64,000 nt of DNA from Actinomadura cremea (GTDB lineage: Bacteria; Actinomycetota; Actinomycetes; Streptosporangiales; Streptosporangiaceae), in contig NZ_BMRF01000001.1 of NCBI RefSeq assembly GCF_014648495.1, positions 434,001 through 498,000 of the forward strand. The letters run 5' to 3'. A program made the translations under genes and the position numbers. Shown here one piece after another: positions 35,825 through 43,708 of the stretch. The notes below the pieces were generated by a model, which made no database searches, had not been told where the DNA came from, and worked only from the letters and a program-made list of their open reading frames with translations. How positions within the stretch are numbered: the first letter of the stretch is position 1; the number at the start of each line of letters is the position of its first letter.

Positions 35825-35959
35825 CCTCGATCGTCCACGTCCGGCCCGTCAACCAGGGCGACCGTCAACGACCGGCGCCGCACGCGCTTACCGTCGGCCC
35901 CTCGCGGAGGCGTCCGTGCGCTCGGGAGATCTTGGCCGGCATCCTCGTCGGGAGCCGCC

Positions 35960-36110
35960 ATGAAAAGACGCTCGCTGGTGGCGATCGGGGTGGTGGTCAC
36001 GGTCGGCATCGGGCACCGCAGCGGCTCCGCTCGCCGACAGCGGCCCCTCCAGGCCCCGCCCACGCCAGTTCCTGGCAAGGCGCGGCACTCCGCAGGATCA
36101 CTCTTCGTGC
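35960..36110 (+). pseudogene. Frameshifted signal-peptide remnant
   Basis: ATG 35960 (GGGAG 5 nt before) starts MKRRSLVAIGVVVTVGIG, a standard export signal. Removing one base at 36011-36013 continues it as TAAAPLADSG, an ideal cleavage region. Without that change the frame runs into nonsense. This is probably the 5' end of a lost secreted protein. The rest of the 335-bp spacer to 36159 has no gene. Confidence 0.35.
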
Positions 36111-36159
36111 CTATCGAGAAACGAGATACCGCGGCGTCGCGGGCGGGGATAGTGGGGAC

Positions 36160-36873
36160 GTGGTCGAATCAGGGAGAGAGCACTGGCCGATCGGAACATT
36201 CCTGGCGGGGTTGAAGGCGCCGCTTCGGCGCGAGCTGTTGACGATCGCTCCCGAGCAGCGCGTGAGTGCGGGGCAGACGTTGATGGCGCAGGGGGCGTCC
36301 ACCGACCAGGTGCTGGTGTTGAGGGCGCGGGGCAGCAGGTCGCCGGCGTGCGTGAAGGTGGTCGCGTGCCTGGAGAACGGCGCGGAGGCCCTTCTCGGGA
36401 TCAGGGTCAGCGGGGATCTGGTGGGAGAGTTGGCGGCGATCCGTGACACGGATCGCTCCGCGACCGTGATCGCATGCACGGACGGCGCGGTTCATCGGCT
36501 GCCGAAGGAGCGCTTCCTGGGATTCCTCGACCGGAATCCCGAAGCGTGGAAACTGCTCGCGACCATGCTCGGCGACCGCCTCGACTGGGCCAACCAGCGG
36601 CGTCTGGACTTCGCGGGTTACCCGGTGGACCAACGACTCGCCCGGGTGGCCGTCCTGCTCGCCGACCGCCACGGCTATCCGGTCGAGGGTGGCGTCGACC
36701 TCGGGATCGAGCTCACCCAGGAAGAGCTGGGGAAGCTGGTCGGCGCCGCGAGGGAGTCGGCGGTCAAGGCCGTCAAGCACATGCGCGGTGCCGGGCTGAT
36801 CAGGACGGGCTACCGGCGGATCGTGGTGGCCGACCTCGAAAGGCTGAAGGCTTACGCGATGGTCGGCCGGTGA
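36160..36873 (+). CDS. Crp/Fnr-type regulator with cNMP-binding domain
   Basis: From GTG 36160 this is a 237-residue Crp/Fnr-family protein. The cyclic-nucleotide-binding beta-roll spans about 10-125, with a phosphate-cassette-like GDLVGELAAIRDTDRSATV. A dimer helix and a winged helix follow (TQEELGKLVGAARESAVKAVKHM at about 186-208). Whether it binds cAMP, cGMP or another ligand is unclear. It lies 141 bases upstream of a class III cyclase-like gene on the same strand. That suggests a local second-messenger loop or control of the cassette. Confidence 0.78.
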   Translation: MVESGREHWPIGTFLAGLKAPLRRELLTIAPEQRVSAGQTLMAQGASTDQVLVLRARGSRSPACVKVVACLENGAEALLGIRVSGDLVGELAAIRDTDRSATVIACTDGAVHRLPKERFLGFLDRNPEAWKLLATMLGDRLDWANQRRLDFAGYPVDQRLARVAVLLADRHGYPVEGGVDLGIELTQEELGKLVGAARESAVKAVKHMRGAGLIRTGYRRIVVADLERLKAYAMVGR

Positions 36874-37014
36874 GCAAGACGCCGGTGCGGATAGTCCTGG
36901 AATGCGCCGCCGGGACTGCGACGACTTAGGCAAACAGGTATTTATGCTGATTCTTGTGCGGCCTGGCATGTAAAAATCCCGTCTCCCGGTTCCAACATGC
37001 CAAGGGGACAGCAG

Positions 37015-37746
37015 GTGGCAGGGGTTTTCGAACGGCGTCCGATGATCTCAGTCGACGCCACAGGCTACGGAAGCGGCGATGATCAGCGGCAGTCGGACAT
37101 CCAGGCGGGACTTATCGACGCTCTGGACCAGGCCGCGGCCTCGGCCGGACTCGACCGGGACAGATGGGAACGGCAGGGCGCCGGCGACGGGGAGTTCTCG
37201 GTCCTCCTCCCCCAGACCGCCGAGGGGCGCCTCGTCGGGGACTTCCCTCGGCACCTCGCGGCCTTCCTGGACCGCCGCAACGGGGACGCGCCGTGGGAGG
37301 ACCGCCTCCGGCTCCGGATGGGCGTCCACTACGGCACGGCGATCGCCGATGTGAACGGGCGCAGCGGCCAGGGTCCCGTCGAGGTCGCCCGGCTCTGCGA
37401 CAGTCCCCCGTTGCGGATTGCCCTCAAGGAGTCCAGGGCCGATCTGGCCGTCATGCTCTCTGACCGGATCTTCACCGACATCGTCCGCCACGGCCACGCG
37501 CTCTCCGTCGCCCCCGAGGACTTCCGGGAGGTGGAGGTGAAGGTCAAGGAGTTCAGCGAGCGCGCCTGGCTCTGGATTCCGCGAGGCCGCAGTGTCCATT
37601 CTCTCCCGCTTGCCCTCCCACCGGGCGAGGAGCCTGCGCCGGAGGGCACGGGTGACGGCGCCTCACCGAAGCCGTCCGCCTCGGTGCACAACGAGTTCCA
37701 CGAGCGGGTGGACGCCAGGGGAGCCAACTTCGGTTTCGGGAGCTGA
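37015..37746 (+). CDS. Class III cyclase-like protein ending in a GANFGFGS motif
   Basis: GTG 37015 has AAGGGGA upstream at good spacing (ATG 36997 is an alternative). The 243-residue protein has a class III nucleotidyl-cyclase-like fold: ISVDATGYG with Asp14 at the first metal site, GDG with Asp58 at the second, then RMGVHYGTAI and VEVARL. The Asn of the usual VNxAxRL is Glu or Val here, so catalysis may be altered. A Pro/Ser linker (about 200-222) leads to a C-terminal motif at 224-243 shared with the next protein. It is the first gene of the four-gene cassette and may act as its effector. Confidence 0.6.
   Translation: MAGVFERRPMISVDATGYGSGDDQRQSDIQAGLIDALDQAAASAGLDRDRWERQGAGDGEFSVLLPQTAEGRLVGDFPRHLAAFLDRRNGDAPWEDRLRLRMGVHYGTAIADVNGRSGQGPVEVARLCDSPPLRIALKESRADLAVMLSDRIFTDIVRHGHALSVAPEDFREVEVKVKEFSERAWLWIPRGRSVHSLPLALPPGEEPAPEGTGDGASPKPSASVHNEFHERVDARGANFGFGS
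37684..37743 (+). other. Shared FH..V.A.GANFGFGS motif, copy 1 (C-terminus of cyclase-like protein)
   Basis: This encodes the last 20 residues of the cyclase-like protein. Compared with the copy at 37883-37942, the pattern N-x-F-H-x-x-V-x-A-x-G-A-N-F-G-F-G-S is identical. The DNA differs at many third positions, so it is selected protein sequence and not a recent DNA duplication. Confidence 0.75.
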
Positions 37747-37750
37747 CCTC

Positions 37751-39874
37751 GTGTCCGAGGACGTCCCCCCTGAAGGTCTGCACACCGACGACGACGGCCA
37801 GCCGTTCCAGCCGGTCGAGGACCCGTCCGGGACGGGCGGGCACAGGGACCCTCCCCCCGCCGAGCACGTGCCGGTCAACCAACTGATCAACGTCTTCCAC
37901 AGCGATGTGGAGGCGGTGGGCGCGAACTTTGGGTTCGGTTCGGCGGCGAGTTGGACCAGCCGTCGGGCGGTGAGCGGGCCGATGCCCCGTGACCGGGTAG
38001 ACGCGCTGACACGACATTTCGTGAAGCCCGAGCCGTTCGAGGCCGCGATCGAGGCGCTGCGGAAACACTCGGTCGTCACGCTGTGCGGGCCTGAGGGCAG
38101 CGGCAAGCTCACCGGCGCCGTGAATCTCCTCGTGCGGGTGCTCGGCGGGAAGGCGCCGATCGTCAGGTTGTCCTCGACCAGGAGCCTGAGGGAATTGGCC
38201 GACCACCGGTTCGACAGGGGCACCGGCTACATGCTGCCCGGCTGGTTCGGCACCGCCGACCGGGAGGCCGAGCTCCACTGGGAGCAGGTCCAGGGGGCCC
38301 TGCGCGAGCGGGGCTCGCTCCTGGTGGTGACCTCCTCGGAGGAGAACCGGCGCACGGCCGTGACCGCCAGGATCGAGTGGTCGCCGCCCGGGGACCGGGG
38401 GGCGGTCATCCGTGAGCACGCGGGCGGTCGGTTGGCGGACGCGGATGTCATGAAAGTGGTCGAGGGGCTGCCCGAAGCCGTGACGATGGCGTGCCTGATC
38501 GAGATCACGGACCTGCTCCTGGGCGGTCTCCCGCCCGGGGAGGCGGTCTCGTCCGTCCTGTGGGAGGCGGCGAAGGGCCAGGTGCGGAGCTGGTTCGAGC
38601 AGGGGCCGACCCGGGAGCAGGTGCTCGACGTCACCGTGCCGGCGTTCTTGCCGGGCCTGTCCGAGCGGCGGTTCGGGGACGTCCGGGAGTCGTTGAAGGC
38701 CACGCTGGCGGAGATGGTGCCCGAGGAGCTTGCCGGGATCGAATCCGCGGATCGGGCGCCGAGATCCGCGGAGGTGGTCTTCCCGCAGGCCAGAGGGAGG
38801 CAGCGGGAGAATCCGCTGATCCGGATCAGGCAGGTGGTCGTCGACGGGCGGCCCCGGCGGCTGATCGAGTTGCGCGATCCGGAGGCGCAGCGCTTCGTCT
38901 TCGCCGAGATGACGGAACGGTTCGATGAGCGCTTCTGGGACGCGGTCCGGATCTGGCTCGAGGGCGTCCTGATCAGACCGGAACTCTCCCTCCACATCGC
39001 GGCGGGCCTGGCCCGGCTCGCCGCGTCGAGTTTCGACGAGGTCGAGGGCTCGTACCTGGACCCGTGGTCGGTCGCGACGGGGCGCGGCGAACCCGCTCGT
39101 TCGCACGCCCGGCAGAAGCGGCTGACGACCGTCCACGTGCTGTGGTTGATGTGCTTCGACGAGGATCTGGCACCGGTCGCGCTCCGGGTCGCCTCGGGAT
39201 GGGCTGCGCAGGGCGGGACGCACGGGCAGAAATACAACGCGATCATCGCGTTCTCGGGAGTTCTCGGACGGCTCTACCCGATCGAGGCCGTGAAGAATCT
39301 CTGGCGGCTGGCGGGCAATCGGGGAGCCGTCCTGGGGCCGCTCGCGATCGAGGCGTTCGGCGGACTGTTCCTGTCCCAGGAGGACGCGGCGGGGCAGGAA
39401 CGCGTCGTCCGCTTCCTGGAGAACAAGATCAAGAAACTGCGTGGAGTCCCCAACCGGATCGAGATGTACGGGATCGCGCTGCGGGCGATGCTCGCCGTCT
39501 ACCGGACGGACGACCAGCGGGGGCGGCCGCTGGCGGCGCAGGTGCTGTGCGAGCGGCCCGACCTTGCGGACGCCATCGGGTACACGTGGTCGGTGCTGCT
39601 GGTGAACCGGCCGGTCAGGCATTCCGCGCTTGCCGCACTGCACGCCAATCTCAACGCGTTGCGGTACCACACCGAGCGGCCGGAGGTGATCGCCCAGCGG
39701 CTCGGCGACGTGCTGGGCGGCCTGCTGTCCAAGGACCAGCAGGACGAGCTGACCGAGGACTTCACGGCGTTCGCCGAGCGCCCCGCGAACCGGCGTGACG
39801 GGGCGAACCCGGTCACCGCCGCCCTGTTCGCGGCCATCGAACGAGCACAACGTCGCATGGGAGAAGAAGCGTGA
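37751..39874 (+). CDS. P-loop (STAND-like) ATPase with N-terminal GANFGFGS motif
   Basis: The 707-residue protein starts at GTG 37751, with GGGAG 8 nt upstream inside the end of the previous gene. Residues 1-44 are acidic and disordered. Residues 45-64 carry the shared motif. The P-loop domain begins near 90 with GPEGSGKL at 113-120, where the usual Thr/Ser after Lys is Leu. A hydrophobic strand LLVVTSS near 190 is like a STAND sensor-1, but no clear Walker B acid is visible. The C-terminal 400 residues are helical without recognised repeats and could sense the trigger. It is probably the receptor of the cassette. Confidence 0.6.
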   Translation: MSEDVPPEGLHTDDDGQPFQPVEDPSGTGGHRDPPPAEHVPVNQLINVFHSDVEAVGANFGFGSAASWTSRRAVSGPMPRDRVDALTRHFVKPEPFEAAIEALRKHSVVTLCGPEGSGKLTGAVNLLVRVLGGKAPIVRLSSTRSLRELADHRFDRGTGYMLPGWFGTADREAELHWEQVQGALRERGSLLVVTSSEENRRTAVTARIEWSPPGDRGAVIREHAGGRLADADVMKVVEGLPEAVTMACLIEITDLLLGGLPPGEAVSSVLWEAAKGQVRSWFEQGPTREQVLDVTVPAFLPGLSERRFGDVRESLKATLAEMVPEELAGIESADRAPRSAEVVFPQARGRQRENPLIRIRQVVVDGRPRRLIELRDPEAQRFVFAEMTERFDERFWDAVRIWLEGVLIRPELSLHIAAGLARLAASSFDEVEGSYLDPWSVATGRGEPARSHARQKRLTTVHVLWLMCFDEDLAPVALRVASGWAAQGGTHGQKYNAIIAFSGVLGRLYPIEAVKNLWRLAGNRGAVLGPLAIEAFGGLFLSQEDAAGQERVVRFLENKIKKLRGVPNRIEMYGIALRAMLAVYRTDDQRGRPLAAQVLCERPDLADAIGYTWSVLLVNRPVRHSALAALHANLNALRYHTERPEVIAQRLGDVLGGLLSKDQQDELTEDFTAFAERPANRRDGANPVTAALFAAIERAQRRMGEEA
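37883..37942 (+). other. Shared FH..V.A.GANFGFGS motif, copy 2 (N-terminal part of ATPase)
   Basis: This encodes residues 45-64 of the ATPase. It is placed before the P-loop, whereas copy 1 is at the very C-terminus of the neighbour. Paired motifs at the N-terminus of a STAND-type receptor and the end of its effector are the layout of bacterial amyloid signalling motifs. Confidence 0.75.
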
Positions 39875-41157
39875 CCTATCCGATCACCAGTCAGAAGGTC
39901 CTGTCGCCGGTGCCCAGAACCGGGCTCTTCGGGCTGCGTTCCCGGAGCCGCGACACCTCGGAGATCCCGCCTCCAACGGCGGGGCAGGTGCTGGTGTTCC
40001 GTTCCGACGGCAGGTACGTGCTCGACAGCGGACGCCTCGGCTTGGACGACGAGGTCGTCCTGGAGGCGACGCACGTGAGCGTCGTCGACGTGACGGAGAA
40101 CAAGCAGATCAGGACCGAGTTCGCCGTCCCCTCCGCGGAGGGGGGCGAGTTCACCGTTCTCGTCGACTTCACCTGCCGCGTCCATGATCCGGTCGCCGTG
40201 GTGGAGGCCGGGCTCGGCGACGTCCGGGACTCCCTGGCCGGGTACCTGAGGGCGCACGAGGACGTCTTCAAGGCGGGGGCGAAGTACAGGCTCGCGGACT
40301 TCCTGGCGGCCCGGACGGAAGTGCGCGCCGAGCTGCAGGCGTACCACCACTACCTGCCGGTCCGGCTTTCCGGGATGACGGCGGTTCTGGGCAGCGTCGA
40401 GATCCCCGCGCCGTCGGAGGTCAGGGACTACGTCGGCAAGGCCGTCCGGGACGATCTCGATCACCAGGACCGGCTCGCGGGTCTGGCGAGGGGCGGAAAG
40501 TACGACCGGGCTCAGGCTCTGGAGGAGACCGAGACCAGGCTGCACAAGCTCAAGCTGGAGGTGCTGAGCACCGAGCAGGAGATCAACAAGCTCCGCGGCG
40601 ACCGGCAGAAGGAGGCGCAGCGGGAAAGGGACGAGGAAGCGGCGCTGGCTGCGGCGCACCGCAGGCGCGACCTGGAGACGGCCTTCGACGTCGATCGGGC
40701 CGCGAAGGTCACCGCCGCGGTGGGCGACGATCCCCTGCTGGCCTACGCCCTCGCCGCCGAGCGGGGCGAGATCGATGCCAAGGAGCTGGCCGAGTTCCAC
40801 CAGCAGGAGGCCGACCGGCTGCACGTGCTGGAACGGTTGCGCGAGGACCGCGCCCATGAGGACGCGGTTCAGAATGCGCAACTGTCCAGGGAGACCCATG
40901 TGCAGGGCGTCATGCTGCGGCTCGAGATCCTCAAGGAGATGGTGCGCAAGGGCCACCTCGACGAGCGGGGTGTGAAGGAGATCGACGGCATTCTCAACGA
41001 GCTCACCGCCGGGAAGACGGCCGTGCCGCCGTCCAAGGCGGAGCCCGGCCGCCGGGGCATCGAGGCGGCGGCTGAACCGGCCCGGGAGGAGCTCGCGGCC
41101 CCGCCGCCGACTCCCGACACCGACGACGATGCGCCGTACCGGGAGGAAGACCTCTGA
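39871..41157 (+). CDS. SPFH/Band-7-like protein with coiled coil
   Basis: GTG 39871 overlaps the ATPase stop (GTGA). The 428-residue protein has an SPFH-like beta-rich domain at about 35-190 (VLEATHVSVVDVTENKQI, then FTVLVDFTCRVHDPVAVV). A charged coiled coil runs over about 190-300 (EETETRLHKLKLEVLSTEQEINKL), followed by an acidic helical tail and a Pro/Asp-rich end. No transmembrane helix is visible, so it would form rings or scaffolds at a membrane through partners. The next gene encodes a membrane protein and overlaps it, which suggests these two assemble together. Confidence 0.6.
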   Translation: MTYPITSQKVLSPVPRTGLFGLRSRSRDTSEIPPPTAGQVLVFRSDGRYVLDSGRLGLDDEVVLEATHVSVVDVTENKQIRTEFAVPSAEGGEFTVLVDFTCRVHDPVAVVEAGLGDVRDSLAGYLRAHEDVFKAGAKYRLADFLAARTEVRAELQAYHHYLPVRLSGMTAVLGSVEIPAPSEVRDYVGKAVRDDLDHQDRLAGLARGGKYDRAQALEETETRLHKLKLEVLSTEQEINKLRGDRQKEAQRERDEEAALAAAHRRRDLETAFDVDRAAKVTAAVGDDPLLAYALAAERGEIDAKELAEFHQQEADRLHVLERLREDRAHEDAVQNAQLSRETHVQGVMLRLEILKEMVRKGHLDERGVKEIDGILNELTAGKTAVPPSKAEPGRRGIEAAAEPAREELAAPPPTPDTDDDAPYREEDL

Positions 41158-42503
41158 TGACGGCGGTTCAGACGCCCCCTGCCGTCAAGGTGGAGGGGGA
41201 GCCGCCTCGGCGGCCCGTGCACGGCCCGAAGGGACCGGGCGTATGGCTGCGTTCGCTGATCGGCGTGGACGAGTCTGTGCTGAGCATGGCCCCGCTGGAC
41301 CGCGGACGCTACACCGCGATGGCCTTGATCGTGGTGAACGCGGGGATCCTCGCGGCCGTGTCCATGTTCGTCATGGTCGGGAAGTTCGCGGACGTGTCGC
41401 TCGCGATGGCCCTACCGGTCGCCCTGTTCTGGGGTTGGGTCATCTTCTCGGTGGACCGCTGGCTGATCGCCAGCTCACACGGAACGCAGAGCAGCCGTGG
41501 AGTGTTCTTCACCCGGGTCCTGCTGGCCGTCGTGCTCGGGTTCGTGGTGGCCGAGCCGTTGCTGATCAAGATCTTCGAGCCCGCGATCCACCGGCAGGTG
41601 GCCGAGGACAGGCGGGTGGAGCGGGCGACCAAGCTCAGCGCGTTGACTGCCTGCAATCCCGTCCCTTACCGAGTGCTCCCCGCGAAGGAAGTCGCGTCGT
41701 GCAAGGATCGGGGGCTGCTCCTCACCGTCGGCGCCAATCCGGTGGCCGCGGCGGCCACCGTGGCGTCGCTCGACGCACAGGTGTCGACGTTGTCGAAGGC
41801 GATCGACAAGGACATGGCGGCGCTGCGAAGGCTGGAGCGGCTGGGGCACGCCGAATGCGGCGGCGAACGCGTCGGGAACGAGACCACGGGCGTCATCGGC
41901 GAGGGACCGAACTGCCGCCAGATCCGGACCGAGCGGGCGGCGCTCCTGCGCACGTCCAAGCTCCCGGAACGCCGGCAGCAGCTCGCCGATCTCCAGGTCC
42001 GGGCCAAGAACGCCGTCGAGGCCCAGGGCGTGGTCAACGCCGGCCATTCGACCGAGATCGCTCGGGAGATCGACAAGCAACTACCCCGTCCCGATGGCGA
42101 GATCGGCATTCTGGAGGAGGACGAGGCGCTCCTCGCCCTCCAGGGCGAGAGCCTGATGGTTTTCCTGTTCGCCTGGCTGCTCCGCATCGCACTGATCACT
42201 TTGGACTGCATGCCGATCCTGACCAAACGCCTCGCCGGACCCAGCACCTACGACCGCCAAGTGGCCGACCACGCCACAGCCGACATGGAGACGCACGAGG
42301 TCTTCCTCAAACACGCCAAGACGCAGAACATCCAGGCTCGAACCGACGCCCTCCACCTGCTGGACGAACGTGAGCGAGACCGCCGTCTGCACAGGGAGCA
42401 CCACGAGGCCGAGGCGCGCAACGACCATGATGAGCGGATGAAGCAGCAGATCCGGGATCTCGCCGCTCGGCTGAAGGGCAGACCCGGTCCGGCGCCCGAA
42501 TGA
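41157..42503 (+). CDS. DUF4407-type four-TM membrane protein
   Basis: ATG 41157 overlaps the previous stop. The 448-residue protein has TM helices at about 53-74, 85-105 and 115-140, and a fourth near 325-347. A long loop lies between helices 3 and 4, with cysteines (ACNP, ASCKD, AECGG, GPNCRQ) and helical heptads, which fits the DUF4407 layout. The C-terminal 90 residues are a highly charged coiled coil (DERERDRRLHREHHEAEARND). It closes the cassette and may be the membrane anchor, channel or damage point of the system. Confidence 0.65.
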   Translation: MTAVQTPPAVKVEGEPPRRPVHGPKGPGVWLRSLIGVDESVLSMAPLDRGRYTAMALIVVNAGILAAVSMFVMVGKFADVSLAMALPVALFWGWVIFSVDRWLIASSHGTQSSRGVFFTRVLLAVVLGFVVAEPLLIKIFEPAIHRQVAEDRRVERATKLSALTACNPVPYRVLPAKEVASCKDRGLLLTVGANPVAAAATVASLDAQVSTLSKAIDKDMAALRRLERLGHAECGGERVGNETTGVIGEGPNCRQIRTERAALLRTSKLPERRQQLADLQVRAKNAVEAQGVVNAGHSTEIAREIDKQLPRPDGEIGILEEDEALLALQGESLMVFLFAWLLRIALITLDCMPILTKRLAGPSTYDRQVADHATADMETHEVFLKHAKTQNIQARTDALHLLDERERDRRLHREHHEAEARNDHDERMKQQIRDLAARLKGRPGPAPE

Positions 42504-42654
42504 AGCACGGGCGACCCGCCCGGGGTGGGACTTCACGATCACGTCCGAGATCGGAAGGACGCCATACCCTCAGGTACTCCGCGACACAGTTGGACAGACG
42601 AGCATCTGTCCCACTTTCTGTTGCTGAGTCCATCCCCGCCGGGTGCGTTCAGTG

Positions 42655-42745
42655 GTCCTCGGACAGGACGTCCCGTGCGCGAGCGAGAGCAGCAGTGAGC
42701 GAGGCGGCGCGGGCAGAGGCTGTACCGCTCGGTCTGTGCCGTCGG
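42655..42745 (-). repeat. Degraded copy of a segment of the 29-kb pseudogene
   Basis: The stretch containing GTGCGCGAGCGAG and GCAGTGAGCG closely matches 29147-29240, including the flanking GGACGTCC and TGTACCGCTCGG. In the reverse frame both give LTAALARA. It is the only recognisable content of the 265-bp spacer after the cassette. It shows that an ancestral paralogous gene once existed on both sides of the island. Confidence 0.5.
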
Positions 42746-42768
42746 CAGGTCCGGGCATCGTGGGTCGG

Positions 42769-43179
42769 TCAGGCCGGGGCCGGTTCCAGGGCCGGAGGGG
42801 AAGGGTACTGGAGTGCCTGCGGCAGGGTCTCGTAGGTTCGGAGGCCGTGGTCCGGGGCGGTGTCGTCCAGGATTCTCGCAACGTGCGAGCGGGGGGCGGC
42901 CAGACGCATCGAGACGCCCAGAGCCAGCGCTTGGTGCCAGGCGCTGACCAGTGCGGATATCCCGGCCGCGTCGCAGAACCACAGATGTGACAGGTCCAGG
43001 ACCAGCAGCTTCTGCCCGGGGTGCAGCAGTGCCAGCAGCCCGTCGCGCAGCGCGGGTGCGGTCACCAGGTCGAGATCGCCTTGCAGGGCGGCGACGGTGA
43101 AGGTGGGCCGGCGGACGACCGACACCACGACCTGCGGATGGATGTCGGTGTGGCCTTGGGTCGTGTACGAGGTGTTCAT
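42769..43179 (-). CDS. STAS-domain anti-anti-sigma-like protein
   Basis: This 136-residue protein has a STAS fold. LQGDLDLVTAPALRDGL is followed by LLVLDLSHLWFCDAAGISALVSAWHQA, where the conserved regulatory Ser position reads DAAG with Ala before Gly. The canonical phosphorylated Ser is therefore replaced, and a nearby Ser follows (GIS). STAS proteins bind anti-sigma kinases and release sigma factors. ATG 43179 has GGAG 9 nt upstream. It begins a region rich in STAS, PP2C and kinase genes. Confidence 0.8.
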   Translation of the reverse strand: MNTSYTTQGHTDIHPQVVVSVVRRPTFTVAALQGDLDLVTAPALRDGLLALLHPGQKLLVLDLSHLWFCDAAGISALVSAWHQALALGVSMRLAAPRSHVARILDDTAPDHGLRTYETLPQALQYPSPPALEPAPA

Positions 43180-43444
43180 GATGTCGCTCCGGCCGCGGTG
43201 CGGATCGCGGGCGGGCGGAGTCGGTAGCGCGGTGACCGTCGGACGCGGCTCTCGATACCGTCGGCCGATGCGGCCCCTCACGGCCGCGATCGGTCCGTCT
43301 CGGCTCCTCGAAGCCGGAACGTCTCTCACCTCGGACGATGCCGGTCGATCGTCAGCACCCGAATGCCCGCGGCACCTTCGACACTACGCCGCATACCGCC
43401 TGTCCGAGGACAATGACCTGCAAAGTCGCCGAACGCCGCGGCGT

Positions 43445-43708
43445 TCATCGGCGCCGCCACAGGGCCGGCGAACCGGCTTCTCCTCTGCGGCGGCGTCCCG
43501 TCCCGTGCATCAGGAGGAGCAGGAGCGCTCCGGCCAGGAGCGCGGCCACGGCCATGATGGCCGCTGCCAGCGGTGCGGTGGTCTGCCAGAGCACCGTGAG
43601 GACGATGAGCGAGACGCCGATGATCGCCAGGGGTCCGGTCGGGCTCATCCGGGACGTCCGGGGGCCGGTGTCGGTGCGGAAACGGCGAGCACGGTCCGGG
43701 AACGGCAT
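43445..43708 (-). CDS. Small two-TM membrane protein
   Basis: ATG 43708 has AAGGAA 6 nt upstream. The 87-residue product has two hydrophobic helices (LAIIGVSLIVLTVLW and AAAIMAVAALLAGALLLLLM) and basic ends (RARRFR; GRRRRGEAG). No family is recognised. Its leader carries an element (43722-43769) also found in front of the LapA-type gene at 49229-49594, so both may respond to the same signal. Function unknown. Confidence 0.55.
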   Translation of the reverse strand: MPFPDRARRFRTDTGPRTSRMSPTGPLAIIGVSLIVLTVLWQTTAPLAAAIMAVAALLAGALLLLLMHGTGRRRRGEAGSPALWRRR

